This document shows, piece by piece, positions 1 through 5,773 of a stretch of 12,100 nt of DNA. The translations under genes and the position numbers were made by a program. The stretch is from Methanosarcinales archaeon (lineage in GTDB: Archaea; Halobacteriota; Methanosarcinia; Methanosarcinales; Methanosarcinaceae), in contig JAAXQB010000362.1 in NCBI GenBank assembly GCA_012329085.1, positions 1 to 12,100 of the forward strand, written 5' to 3'. Position 1 is the stretch's first letter, and each line of letters starts with the position of its first letter. Below the pieces are notes generated by a model. That model ran no database searches, was not told the origin of the DNA, and worked only from the letters and a program-made list of their open reading frames with translations.

Positions 1-177
1 ATAAAAAATTGAAATAATGCTTGTTTATTCAAATAAAACTCATTCTCTTTGAGAATGAACTATTGAAAATTTTCTTAAATTCATTCTGAAAAAATGAGTG
101 TTTACGCCCATTCATTCGAAAACAAAATTTCTCCTTTGGAGAAATTTTTAGAAGGAAATTCTCTTTGAGAATTTCCT

Positions 178-245
178 AAATCAAAGATTTTCTCATACGC
201 ACATTCGTTCGAAAATCAAAGATTTTCTCATACGCACATTCGTTC
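178..245. repeat. Two tandem copies of a 33-bp direct repeat
   Basis: Positions 178-210 and 213-245 are identical, separated by two bases. Each copy ends in the motif ACGCACATTCGTTC. The 3' half of the second copy also forms the left arm of the 234-254 hairpin. Confidence 0.9.
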
Positions 246-285
246 CGAATGTGCTTTCCGAATGAGCTTTCCGAATGTACTTTCC
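245..285. repeat. 13-bp tandem repeat, three copies
   Basis: Three consecutive 13-base units at 245-257, 258-270 and 271-283 share the form CCGAATGNNCTTT (variants TG, AG and TA at the variable pair), followed by the first two bases of a fourth. The first unit doubles as the right arm of the hairpin at 234-254. Confidence 0.85.
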
Positions 286-377
286 AAACAAACAAACGAT
301 CATTCATTCCAAATGAGCTACTGAAAACTTTCTTTCAATATATAATAAACGCTCATTCTCTTTAAAAATAAACAAAC

Positions 378-437
378 GCTCGTTCGTTCAATCACGAGCT
401 TTACAAATTATATGCTAACGCTCGTTCAATCACGAGC
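378..437. repeat. Two copies of a GCTCGT...ACGAGC inverted-repeat unit
   Basis: GCTCGT at 378-383 pairs with ACGAGC at 394-399, and GCTCGT at 420-425 pairs with ACGAGC at 432-437. The spacers (10 and 6 bases) both end in TCAATC; the longer one has an extra TCGT-type duplication. The same CGTTCAATCACGAG core is found at 4209-4222. Confidence 0.75.
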
Positions 438-499
438 TATAAAAAATACTAAAAATATTTTTAATTCAAAATAAACATTTAAAATCATAAGTATTAAAT

Positions 500-510
500 A
501 CTATAAAATA
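500..510 (+). promoter_or_regulatory. Candidate TATA box for tRNA-Pro
   Basis: The AT-only run ACTATAAAATA lies about 30-38 bases before the mature 5' end of the tRNA. This is where an archaeal box A would sit if transcription starts a few bases before the tRNA. The surroundings are very AT-rich, so the exact box is uncertain. Confidence 0.4.
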
Positions 511-538
511 CATTATAAGTTCTCTTAAAATAATTAGT

Positions 539-613
539 GGGATAGTAGGGTAGCCTGGCCGATCCTCGAGCGTTTGGGACGCTTGGACTGCGGTTCGAAT
601 CCGCGCTATCCCA
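539..613 (+). tRNA. tRNA-Pro (anticodon UGG)
   Basis: A complete cloverleaf can be drawn. The 7-bp acceptor stem GGGATAG pairs with CTATCCC (606-612), with discriminator A at 613. The D stem is GGGT/ATCC. The anticodon stem GAGCG/CGCTT closes the loop TTTGGGA, whose anticodon TGG reads proline codons and is followed by G37. The T arm is TGCGG-TTCGAAT-CCGCG. No intron is visible and no CCA is encoded (the next bases are TTC), so CCA would be added afterwards, as is common in archaea. It is by far the most GC-rich stretch in the first kilobase, as expected for a structured RNA in an AT-rich genome. Confidence 0.97.
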
Positions 614-635
614 TTCTTAATTCCAATCATTTTAA

Positions 636-644
636 TTTTTTTTT
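636..644 (+). terminator. Oligo-T terminator after tRNA-Pro
   Basis: A run of nine T residues starts 23 bases after the tRNA discriminator base, with another T-rich run just before it. T-tracts of this kind end transcription by archaeal RNA polymerase; no hairpin is needed or seen. Confidence 0.6.
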
Positions 645-699
645 AGATTTTAAAATAATTGTAAATATTTAATTTTTAATTTTCAAAATTTTTTTTAAT

Positions 700-717
700 T
701 ATTTAATCATTATATAG
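700..717 (+). promoter_or_regulatory. Candidate TATA region for the MoaD-like gene
   Basis: An AT-only stretch ending in TTATATAG lies 15-30 bases before the ATG at 733. No Shine-Dalgarno motif precedes that ATG. If the box is used, transcription would begin at or very near the start codon, giving a leaderless message. The low complexity of the region makes this tentative. Confidence 0.3.
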
Positions 718-732
718 ATAAATTGTAATTAT

Positions 733-1017
733 ATGGCAACTATAACTGTAAAATTATTTGCAAATATTAAAGAACAAATAGGAAAATCTAATATAGAATG
801 TAAAGGTGATACTGTTTTAACTATATTAGAATTTTTAATAAATCAATATCCCACTCTTAAAAATATGATATTCACTAATAATATTAAAAAAATAGAAATT
901 ATTGGATCTATAAATATTTTTTTAAATGGAAATAATATTCATCATTTAAATGGACTTTCAACAAAAGTTAAAGATGGAGATGAACTTGGAATATTTCCTC
1001 CTGTTTCAGGTGGATAA
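733..1017 (+). CDS. MoaD/ThiS-family ubiquitin-like sulfur carrier protein
   Basis: This 94-residue protein has the size and layout of the beta-grasp sulfur carriers: an N-terminal beta strand (ITVKLFANIKEQIG), a helix with a conserved Leu/Tyr pattern (residues about 30-42), the NGN loop near residue 65, and the C-terminal end FPPVSGG. The terminal Gly-Gly is the residue pair that an E1-like enzyme adenylates and converts to a thiocarboxylate. In MoaD it supplies sulfur for molybdopterin or tungstopterin synthesis; in archaea close relatives (SAMPs) are also attached to proteins. Sequence alone does not separate these roles. No MoaE, MoeB or ThiF gene is next to it, so it stands alone after a tRNA. 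The start is the first ATG and has no ribosome binding site. Confidence 0.88.
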   Translation: MATITVKLFANIKEQIGKSNIECKGDTVLTILEFLINQYPTLKNMIFTNNIKKIEIIGSINIFLNGNNIHHLNGLSTKVKDGDELGIFPPVSGG

Positions 1018-1371
1018 TTATACAAAAATTATTTATAACTACTAACATTCCAAAAATATTTCAATTATAGTTGATAATGATGTTTTAAAAATAAATATAT
1101 CCTAAAAAATAAATAAAAAAATTATTGAAAAAAAAACGAACTTACATTTAATTTTATAAATATATTCACTTTTTTGTAAATATTAAAAAAAAGGTATCTC
1201 TTTCAAAAAGTATGGTAAAGTATATATCTATATTATCTAAATCATTTATTTAAATATTCGTTCTATTTTAAAACAATATCAGTTGCCATCAGATATTGAA
1301 TGACTAAAACTGAATATAATCTATCAGGCTCACATTTAATCTATTTATCCTCTACTTTGAAGTGGATACAT

Positions 1372-1470
1372 ATTATTTTAAACTATATTTATCTAATTAA
1401 TTTTATATAAAAGTTATCAATATTAGAAATATACAAAATAATCTAATATCATTCATTCACATATCTTTAC
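1372..1470. repeat. 99-bp direct repeat, copy A (partner at 2777-2875)
   Basis: Aligning with a fixed offset of 1405 bases gives 91 matches out of 99 with no gaps against 2777-2875. The higher-coordinate end matches the last six codons and stop of the minus-strand coiled-coil gene. The rest matches that gene's 3' flank, including the AATATTAG/CTAATATT inverted repeat, which has one changed base here. Similarity stops sharply after 1470. Confidence 0.88.
1453..1470 (-). pseudogene. Relic of the 3' end of a second coiled-coil gene
   Basis: Read on the minus strand, this ends V-K-I-C-E-stop, where the intact gene at 2858-4144 ends V-K-V-C-E-stop. The differences are conservative (GTG to ATA, GAG to GAA). 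Going further into the former gene, an in-frame TAG appears three codons upstream and recognisable similarity is lost. It is therefore a remnant of a few codons, not a functional gene. It could also be simple copying of the 3' flank without a full gene duplication. Confidence 0.45.
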
Positions 1471-1627
1471 ATTTTTCTAAATACATTTCAATTTATTATT
1501 TTTTCCATCCTCTTATTTATATTTTTAAACTATTTTTATAATTATTGCTTGCTTTTTTTCATCACTCTTTAAAGGCAATATTTTAAATTCAATAATTTTT
1601 CCTCTATTTATTCTTGATATTAAATAA

Positions 1628-2440
1628 TTACTTGTATTCGCATAAGAGTTCTAAAAAAGCATAAGAACAACTTTTGATATGCACATCTTTGCCTGTGGTC
1701 ATCATTTCTTTAAAAGTACAATTTTGAAAAAACTGCAGGCACATCTCTTTGGCTGGTATAAAAGGGACCATTTCGTCTTCTTTTGCATGATACATAACAA
1801 TTGGTTGTTGAATATCTGACAATTGAAGTTTCCAAGGTAGTATTTGAAGTTTGCTTTCAAGAGCCATTCCATAACAATTTTGATTTAACGCTTCTTCAAT
1901 GGTTTTGACTATATAATCTTCTCCGCCCTCCTTTAAATGTTCCAGAGCTCCTTTTAATTGATTTACATAATATTCCTGAATTTCAGATACTGTTTTTTCA
2001 ATAAAACTTTTATATATTGTCTGACTTTCTTTTGAATAATGTTTTATTATGGAATCCTCATAAACAGCAGGAACGCCTGATAATATCCAAATTTTTTTAA
2101 TAACATTTGGAAGTGCATAAGCTGAGGCATAAGCATAAGGTGCTCCAGCTGAAAGTCCTATTACATCGGCATTGTTTATATTAAGTTCTTTAACGATTTG
2201 TTTAATAATAGATATCCAATTTCCGACATTTTCCATTTCAAACTGTGATGAGCCTCCATGTCCAATCCGGTCTAAAACTATAAGATTTACATTAGCTTCA
2301 TCAATACCTTTTTTCCACTCAGGACTTATCCATGAACTTCCTATAAGACCATGCAAAAAAATGATTGTATTTTCTCCATTTCCATAAATTTTATAACTAA
2401 TTTTATGTTTGTTATCTATCGTAATAAATTGCTTGCTCAT
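1628..2440 (-). CDS. Alpha/beta-hydrolase fold protein (serine hydrolase/esterase-like)
   Basis: The 270-residue product, with length normal for a single-domain family member, has the full alpha/beta-hydrolase set. The oxyanion HG motif is in FLHGLIGSS (residues 28-36). The nucleophile elbow GLSAG carries Ser97. The acid is Asp222 in AKEDEMVPF and the histidine is His254 in KDVHIKS. A cap region of helices lies between about 125 and 200. There is no signal peptide, so it should be cytoplasmic; the substrate cannot be told. The ATG at 2440 is chosen over an in-frame ATG 24 bases upstream because an AGGAG ribosome binding site (complement of 2448-2452) lies seven bases before it; the upstream start would bury that site. 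Sampled lines are more GC-rich (about 33-37%) than the coiled-coil gene (about 25%), and the gene sits between two copies of a 99-bp repeat, so acquisition by transfer is plausible. Confidence 0.9.
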   Translation of the reverse strand: MSKQFITIDNKHKISYKIYGNGENTIIFLHGLIGSSWISPEWKKGIDEANVNLIVLDRIGHGGSSQFEMENVGNWISIIKQIVKELNINNADVIGLSAGAPYAYASAYALPNVIKKIWILSGVPAVYEDSIIKHYSKESQTIYKSFIEKTVSEIQEYYVNQLKGALEHLKEGGEDYIVKTIEEALNQNCYGMALESKLQILPWKLQLSDIQQPIVMYHAKEDEMVPFIPAKEMCLQFFQNCTFKEMMTTGKDVHIKSCSYAFLELLCEYK

Positions 2441-2447
2441 ATTTAAT

Positions 2448-2509
2448 CTCCTATAAAAAATCACACTTAAATCATTATATGTGAAATTTAATTTTTATTA
2501 TAATTTAAA
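2448..2509 (-). promoter_or_regulatory. Ribosome binding site, possible operator and TATA region of the hydrolase gene
   Basis: Going away from the start codon: AGGAG at 2448-2452; an inverted repeat TCACA (2461-2465) / TGTGA (2480-2484); then an AT-only TATA-like block at 2494-2509. The inverted repeat would overlap the expected transcription start, where a repressor could act. The ribosome binding site is firm; the operator and TATA box are tentative. Confidence 0.45.
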
Positions 2510-2514
2510 AGAAT

Positions 2515-2595
2515 ATGCGATTACTTGCATTACTTCCTATTATTGGCATATTTTTATTTTTTATGTTTGCATTTCTTTATTTTGATTTATATTAA
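2515..2595 (+). CDS. Possible 26-residue hydrophobic small protein
   Basis: ATG at 2515 to TAA at 2593-2595 reads as M-R-L-L followed by an almost unbroken run of Leu, Ile, Phe, Ala and Met, with one Pro at residue 8 and Asp near the end. This is the composition of a single membrane helix with a positive N-terminus. It runs divergently from the hydrolase. No clear ribosome binding site precedes it (only AAAAGAA), and T-rich DNA yields Phe/Leu codons easily, so it may be chance. Confidence 0.2.
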   Translation: MRLLALLPIIGIFLFFMFAFLYFDLY

Positions 2596-2776
2596 ATCAT
2601 CTTAAATATGGATATTATTTTTTGGATATATTTCATATAGATTGAAACTCTTGATAAATATTTAATTTAACATATATGACAAAAACCCAATCGTTTTTAA
2701 AAAAATATGTGTTAAATGAGTTCGAGAAAATTTTATTTTCTATTTTTTGACTCATATGGATCTAATATTATAAGAT

Positions 2777-2875
2777 ATTATCTTAAACTATAACTATCTA
2801 ATTAATTTTATATAAAAGTTGTCAATATTAGAAATATACAAAATAATCTAATATTATTCACTCACACACCTTTAC
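2777..2875. repeat. 99-bp direct repeat, copy B (partner at 1372-1470)
   Basis: This copy overlaps the end of the intact coiled-coil gene (2858-2875) and its 3' flank. The eight differences from copy A include single changes in the inverted repeat and third-position or conservative changes in the codons. The pattern suggests this is the original and copy A the decaying duplicate. Confidence 0.88.
2824..2855 (-). terminator. Inverted repeat directly after the coiled-coil gene stop
   Basis: AATATTAG (2824-2831) and CTAATATT (2848-2855) form a perfect 8-bp stem with a 16-base loop, starting two bases after the stop codon on the minus strand. It is AT-only and so weak. It may act in 3'-end formation or RNA stability. 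A run of A residues on the plus strand at 2699-2705 (T on the transcript strand) is an alternative terminator further on. Confidence 0.3.
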
Positions 2876-4144
2876 GACTTTCCCAAAAGCATTCGATAAA
2901 CTATCACTTAAATCATTCAATATCTCATCATTTTTTAAATTCAAAAGTTGTTCATTTTCAAGATTTATATGATGTTTAATAGATTCAATTGAAGATTCCA
3001 ATAAACGAACCTCTTTTTCTTCTTTTTCTATATCTTTATATATTGTAAGATTATTCATTCTGTCTGATAGTGATAGATAATTTTTGAAAATTCTATTTCG
3101 TTTTTCAGTAATCTCCGTCCTATCATTATCAATCAACTTATCAATATATTCAATAGTTTTATTCAATTTAGGTTGTTTAAGTCCAAAAGTTCCTTTTTCA
3201 ATTTCACCTTTAATTTCTTCTAAGAATGGATTTATATTAATTCCTGATATTAATTCAGGAGTTTCAATCAAAATATTAAGAATTTTTCTTTTTTCATCAG
3301 ATAATGCATATCTTCCACTTTCATCTTGCTTTTTAATTCTCATTAAAACTTTTGATATTGGTGCAAAAAGCTGTTTAATATCAAAATCAATAACTTTTAA
3401 TTCATTTTTAATCGATTTCTTTTCTTTTTCATATTTATTATACAATTCAAAATCTTTACTTGATTTTAAATCAGCAAGCCTATTATTTTTGAATTTTACT
3501 TCTTTATTCAATTCAACAATTTTACTTTCAAAATTTAATAAACTTTTCTTTTTGTTATCCTCCAATTTCCTTATTTTCATCAAATTTTCGATTAAATAAA
3601 AGGTTTTTTCTTGAATTTTGATAATGTCTTTATTTTCTTCAATTATGTCATGCAATTCTTCAAGTGATTTATTGAATTCACTCAAATTCATTACAATAGC
3701 ATCATATTCTTTTGGATAAAATGCTTTTACATATTGCTGACTTCTAAGACTATGTTCAATAGATGCACTTATTATAGATTTGGCATTTTTATAAAATTCA
3801 TATGCAGTTATTGGGTTGTTATTATCTGGAAGTTCTATTTTATCTAATGCAAAACTCAAGTTTTTGATAAAATTATTTCTATTGGATATTGCAGCTTTTT
3901 TAGATCGTTTTGGCAATTGTTCATTGAATTCAGCATCATTTAAAAGAAGTTTATTTTCATTGATTTCTTTTAAAATTTCATCTATTTCTTCATATTTTCG
4001 CTTAATAAATGGGTGAATTTTAATAAATATTTTTTCTGATTCTACTTCTACCCAATCTGCAACTTGTTCTATATTAAGGGATATAATAGTTGGTTTTATT
4101 TGATTTTTATTTTTTTTTCCAAATAGTTTTTTAATAAAATCCAT
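2858..4144 (-). CDS. Helical coiled-coil protein of unknown function
   Basis: A 428-residue protein without a recognised enzymatic motif. It begins with a short amphipathic, basic stretch (MDFIKKLFGKKNKN), the kind that can dock on a membrane surface. A predicted helical region follows, with a patch SLRSQQYVKAFYPKEYD near residues 132-146. Long Lys/Glu/Leu-rich heptad-like segments run at about 195-255 and 365-410. There is no signal peptide and no hydrophobic membrane span. Long coiled-coil proteins of this kind in methanogens are often labelled SbcC-like, but no Walker A motif is present here, so that label is not justified. The ATG at 4144 has AAAGGT (complement of 4155-4160) ten bases before it. 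It is transcribed away from the tubulin-like operon, with a repeat-rich gap between; a functional link is only a guess. Its 3' end is duplicated at 1453-1470. Confidence 0.85.
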   Translation of the reverse strand: MDFIKKLFGKKNKNQIKPTIISLNIEQVADWVEVESEKIFIKIHPFIKRKYEEIDEILKEINENKLLLNDAEFNEQLPKRSKKAAISNRNNFIKNLSFALDKIELPDNNNPITAYEFYKNAKSIISASIEHSLRSQQYVKAFYPKEYDAIVMNLSEFNKSLEELHDIIEENKDIIKIQEKTFYLIENLMKIRKLEDNKKKSLLNFESKIVELNKEVKFKNNRLADLKSSKDFELYNKYEKEKKSIKNELKVIDFDIKQLFAPISKVLMRIKKQDESGRYALSDEKRKILNILIETPELISGININPFLEEIKGEIEKGTFGLKQPKLNKTIEYIDKLIDNDRTEITEKRNRIFKNYLSLSDRMNNLTIYKDIEKEEKEVRLLESSIESIKHHINLENEQLLNLKNDEILNDLSDSLSNAFGKVVKVCE

Positions 4145-4170
4145 GAGTTTTTAAACCTTTATAATGAGAA

Positions 4171-4262
4171 AACGCTCATTCTTTTTAAGAGCACATTAAC
4201 GAGCGTATCGTTCAATCACGAGTTCTTGAAAAGAATGTGCGTTAATGAGCAAACAATTGTTT
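4171..4262. repeat. Mosaic inverted-repeat unit of the CGCTCATTC family
   Basis: GCACATT (4191-4197) pairs with AATGTGC (4234-4240), and TTAACG (4196-4201) with CGTTAA (4240-4245), around the core CGTTCAATCACGAG (4209-4222) also seen at 384-397. A perfect 12-base palindrome AAACAATTGTTT closes the unit at 4251-4262. Confidence 0.65.
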
Positions 4263-4276
4263 ATTTTGAACAAGCA

Positions 4277-4311
4277 AACGCTCATTTGTTCCAAATAAGC
4301 TATTAAAAATT
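4277..4311 (-). repeat. 35-bp repeat element, inverted relative to 4703-4737
   Basis: Its reverse complement matches 4703-4737 at 33 of 35 positions. The core is CGCTCATTTGTTCCAAAT; one arm of the internal hairpin carries a mismatch here (AAATAAGC instead of AAATGAGC). A partial, more diverged copy is visible around 304-330. Confidence 0.85.
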
Positions 4312-4702
4312 CAATGTGTTATTTTCCATTTTAATTATACAATTAATATTTTGAAAACATTAAAGGTTTTCGACTAAACGAACTTTATCAGATAGTTTGC
4401 AAGCATTTACTAAGATTACTAAGATAAAAATTTTTATTTTGCTAATTATTTATATAATTTTGAAGTTTTTTTATAGCTCGTGATTAAACATTCTGGGCGT
4501 TAATACATACATTATAACTTTTACTTCACATTAATTATATATTCTACTTAATCATATATTTAACTGATGTACATAGATATTTGCGCCATAGAAACATATC
4601 CTTTTTATCATTTATATTATCGATGTTACGCAAAAAGTCACTATAACCAATAAGATTTAATTTTTTTATAGTATATAACTTATAAAGTTATCTACTAAGA
4701 GA

Positions 4703-4737
4703 AATTTTCAATAGCTCATTTGGAACAAATGAGCGTT
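4703..4737 (+). repeat. 35-bp repeat element with perfect hairpin
   Basis: Contains the perfect hairpin GCTCATTTG (4714-4722), loop GAA, CAAATGAGC (4726-4734), followed by GTT. With its partner at 4277-4311 in opposite orientation it brackets about 390 bases of the upstream region. Confidence 0.85.
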
Positions 4738-4935
4738 ATCTCGTTTGAGCATTTATTTAATTTTAAAGATTTTTAGAACACAGATAAACGCCAGATTATT
4801 TAGAATGTGAAAAACTTTATTTTCATATAGATTTCTTAAGTCCAATTCATTTCGAGTGCGTAACATCAATCAATAAAATTAAAATAATTATATGATTTTA
4901 AAATTCACAATTTCTATAAAACGCAACATTAATAT

Positions 4936-5013
4936 ATTGCAAGCAATTAATAGATATATATGCAATTTAAGCATATGTAATTATAATGCAATATTGTGTA
5001 TATTTTAGAGGAG
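4936..5013 (+). promoter_or_regulatory. Promoter, repeated TGCAA motifs and ribosome binding site of the tubulin-like operon
   Basis: A TATA-like stretch GATATATAT lies at 4953-4961, which would place the transcript start near 4980-4988. Around it are two inverted repeats, ATTGC(AA)GCAAT at 4936-4947 and ATATGC(7)GCATAT at 4958-4976, plus the palindrome CAATATTG at about 4989-4996. The short motif TGCAA occurs three times (near 4938, 4961 and 4988). Such a density of symmetrical sites on both sides of the TATA box suggests operators. A strong ribosome binding site AGAGGAG (5007-5013) stands four bases before the ATG at 5018. The binding site is firm; the operators are inference. Confidence 0.5.
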
Positions 5014-5017
5014 TAAA

Positions 5018-5773
5018 ATGAATTCAAATTATAAAATTATTATTATCATACTTATGGGGCTATTTGCTATGATTGTCCCAATTTCATGTTTTTCAATAAG
5101 CCCAATAGAACTTGATGAAAGGGTGCCCCCTATTGAAAATATTGAATTCACTCTTATATTAAATGATATAAAAGATCTTGATTCACTTACTATAACAACG
5201 GATTTGAAAAATCCCATTATTTCCATACGAGATTCAAATGAAATATTTATCAGAAGAAATATCGTTAATTATAAATCATTGACAATAAATTCGCCTGATA
5301 TTTTAAAATTAGACAAAATTTATGTAGAAATATCTGGAACTACACCAGATTGGAAGGAAATAGTGACTATATCTGGAGGACATATAGATGCCCCAGTCAC
5401 AGTTGAAATTTATAGTTATATATTTGATAGAAATTCATTATATTTTCGTGTAGATGCCATAAAAGATGGAATGGAGATTAAACCATCAGTAGGTGTGCAC
5501 ATGGATACATTTAGAATAAATGCAGTGGAATTTTATAAACTTTCAAGTGAGATAAGAGGAATTGAATGTGCGGGATCTAGAGGATATTTGGAGTCTTTAT
5601 TAAATAAAGGACTATTTACACAAGCAAAGGAAGGAGTGAATTATGTTGGAATTGAAGTTAAAACCAATTGGACAATTACTATTGGTGCAAGTATGGCATG
5701 CCTTATTATAGGTCTTATAATTGGATGGGCAATATTTAAAAAAGGTAAAACTAATGAGGAGGATGAAATTTAA
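5018..5773 (+). CDS. Type I membrane protein, first gene of the tubulin-like operon
   Basis: The 251-residue protein starts with a hydrophobic signal segment (residues 6-25, a run of Ile followed by LMGLFAMIVPISCF). It continues as a domain with alternating hydrophobic strands that looks mostly beta (about 40-215). It ends in a transmembrane helix at about 218-240, which contains small residues G223, G232 and G236, then a short charged tail KKGKTNEEDEI. The bulk should therefore lie outside the cell and the tail inside. Cys183 is in the external part. I do not recognise the family. Position at the head of the operon, an excellent ribosome binding site and a 1-base stop/start overlap with the tubulin-like gene suggest it is the external or anchoring subunit of that system. 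Cleavage after about residue 24 is possible; an uncleaved anchor cannot be excluded. Confidence 0.9.
   Translation: MNSNYKIIIIILMGLFAMIVPISCFSISPIELDERVPPIENIEFTLILNDIKDLDSLTITTDLKNPIISIRDSNEIFIRRNIVNYKSLTINSPDILKLDKIYVEISGTTPDWKEIVTISGGHIDAPVTVEIYSYIFDRNSLYFRVDAIKDGMEIKPSVGVHMDTFRINAVEFYKLSSEIRGIECAGSRGYLESLLNKGLFTQAKEGVNYVGIEVKTNWTITIGASMACLIIGLIIGWAIFKKGKTNEEDEI

Larger units (their letters stand above)
1..440. repeat. Cluster of dispersed short repeats and perfect 3-base-loop hairpins
   Basis: No gene lies here. The block is a mosaic of short units related to CGCTCATTC, CGCTCGTTC and their complements, arranged as hairpins and tandem copies. Perfect hairpins with three-base loops are at 40-58 (8 bp, loop TTT), 124-148 (11 bp, loop TTT), 153-177 (11 bp, loop TTT) and 234-254 (9 bp, loop TTC). 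Related units recur at 4160-4311 and 4703-4737, so this is a family spread through the genome and not a local accident. It is not a CRISPR array: the units are not separated by unique spacers. Confidence 0.8.
1018..1627. other. Intergenic region of about 610 bases, no convincing gene
   Basis: The first half is very AT-rich, with an A9 run at 1128-1136 and a T6 run at 1170-1175. These could end transcription arriving from either side. An inverted repeat CAATATC/GATATTG lies at 1274-1298. The second half contains a 99-base copy of sequence also found at 2777-2875, listed separately. Between that copy and the hydrolase, the minus strand has a short open stretch of about 40 codons without a start (about 1525-1645). 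It is lysine/isoleucine-rich and may be chance. Confidence 0.6.
4145..4952. other. Repeat-rich intergenic region between divergent transcription units
   Basis: About 800 bases contain no supported gene. The first third (4160-4311) and a spot at 4703-4737 hold members of the same repeat family as 1-440. Other structures are a hairpin ATAACTT/AAGTTAT at 4675-4691 and an 11-base inverted pair GATGTTACGCA (4622-4632) / TGCGTAACATC (4857-4867). A fragment of the CTCGTGATT-type repeat lies around 4474-4505. The promoter of the coiled-coil gene must lie in or beside the 4160-4250 repeats. Confidence 0.7.

Noticed and set aside
178..285. Possible CRISPR array
   Set aside because: The 33-bp repeat occurs only twice with a 2-base gap and the 13-bp unit is directly tandem; there are no unique spacers and no cas genes.
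1..440. Replication origin
   Set aside because: There are many repeats, but no Cdc6/Orc1 gene and no recognisable origin recognition box pattern; the same repeats recur at 4160-4740.
539..613. tRNA as an integration site of a mobile element
   Set aside because: No duplicated tRNA 3' end was found elsewhere in the window and no integrase gene is present, so the repeats at 1-440 are not evidence for integration.
3084..3599. 171-codon plus-strand frame
   Set aside because: It is fully antisense to the coiled-coil gene, made of Phe/Leu/Ser codons as expected from the complement of Lys/Glu-rich codons, and has no ribosome binding site.
2858..4144. SbcC/Rad50-type exonuclease subunit
   Set aside because: Only the coiled-coil character fits. 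No Walker A, Walker B or zinc-hook CxxC motif is present.
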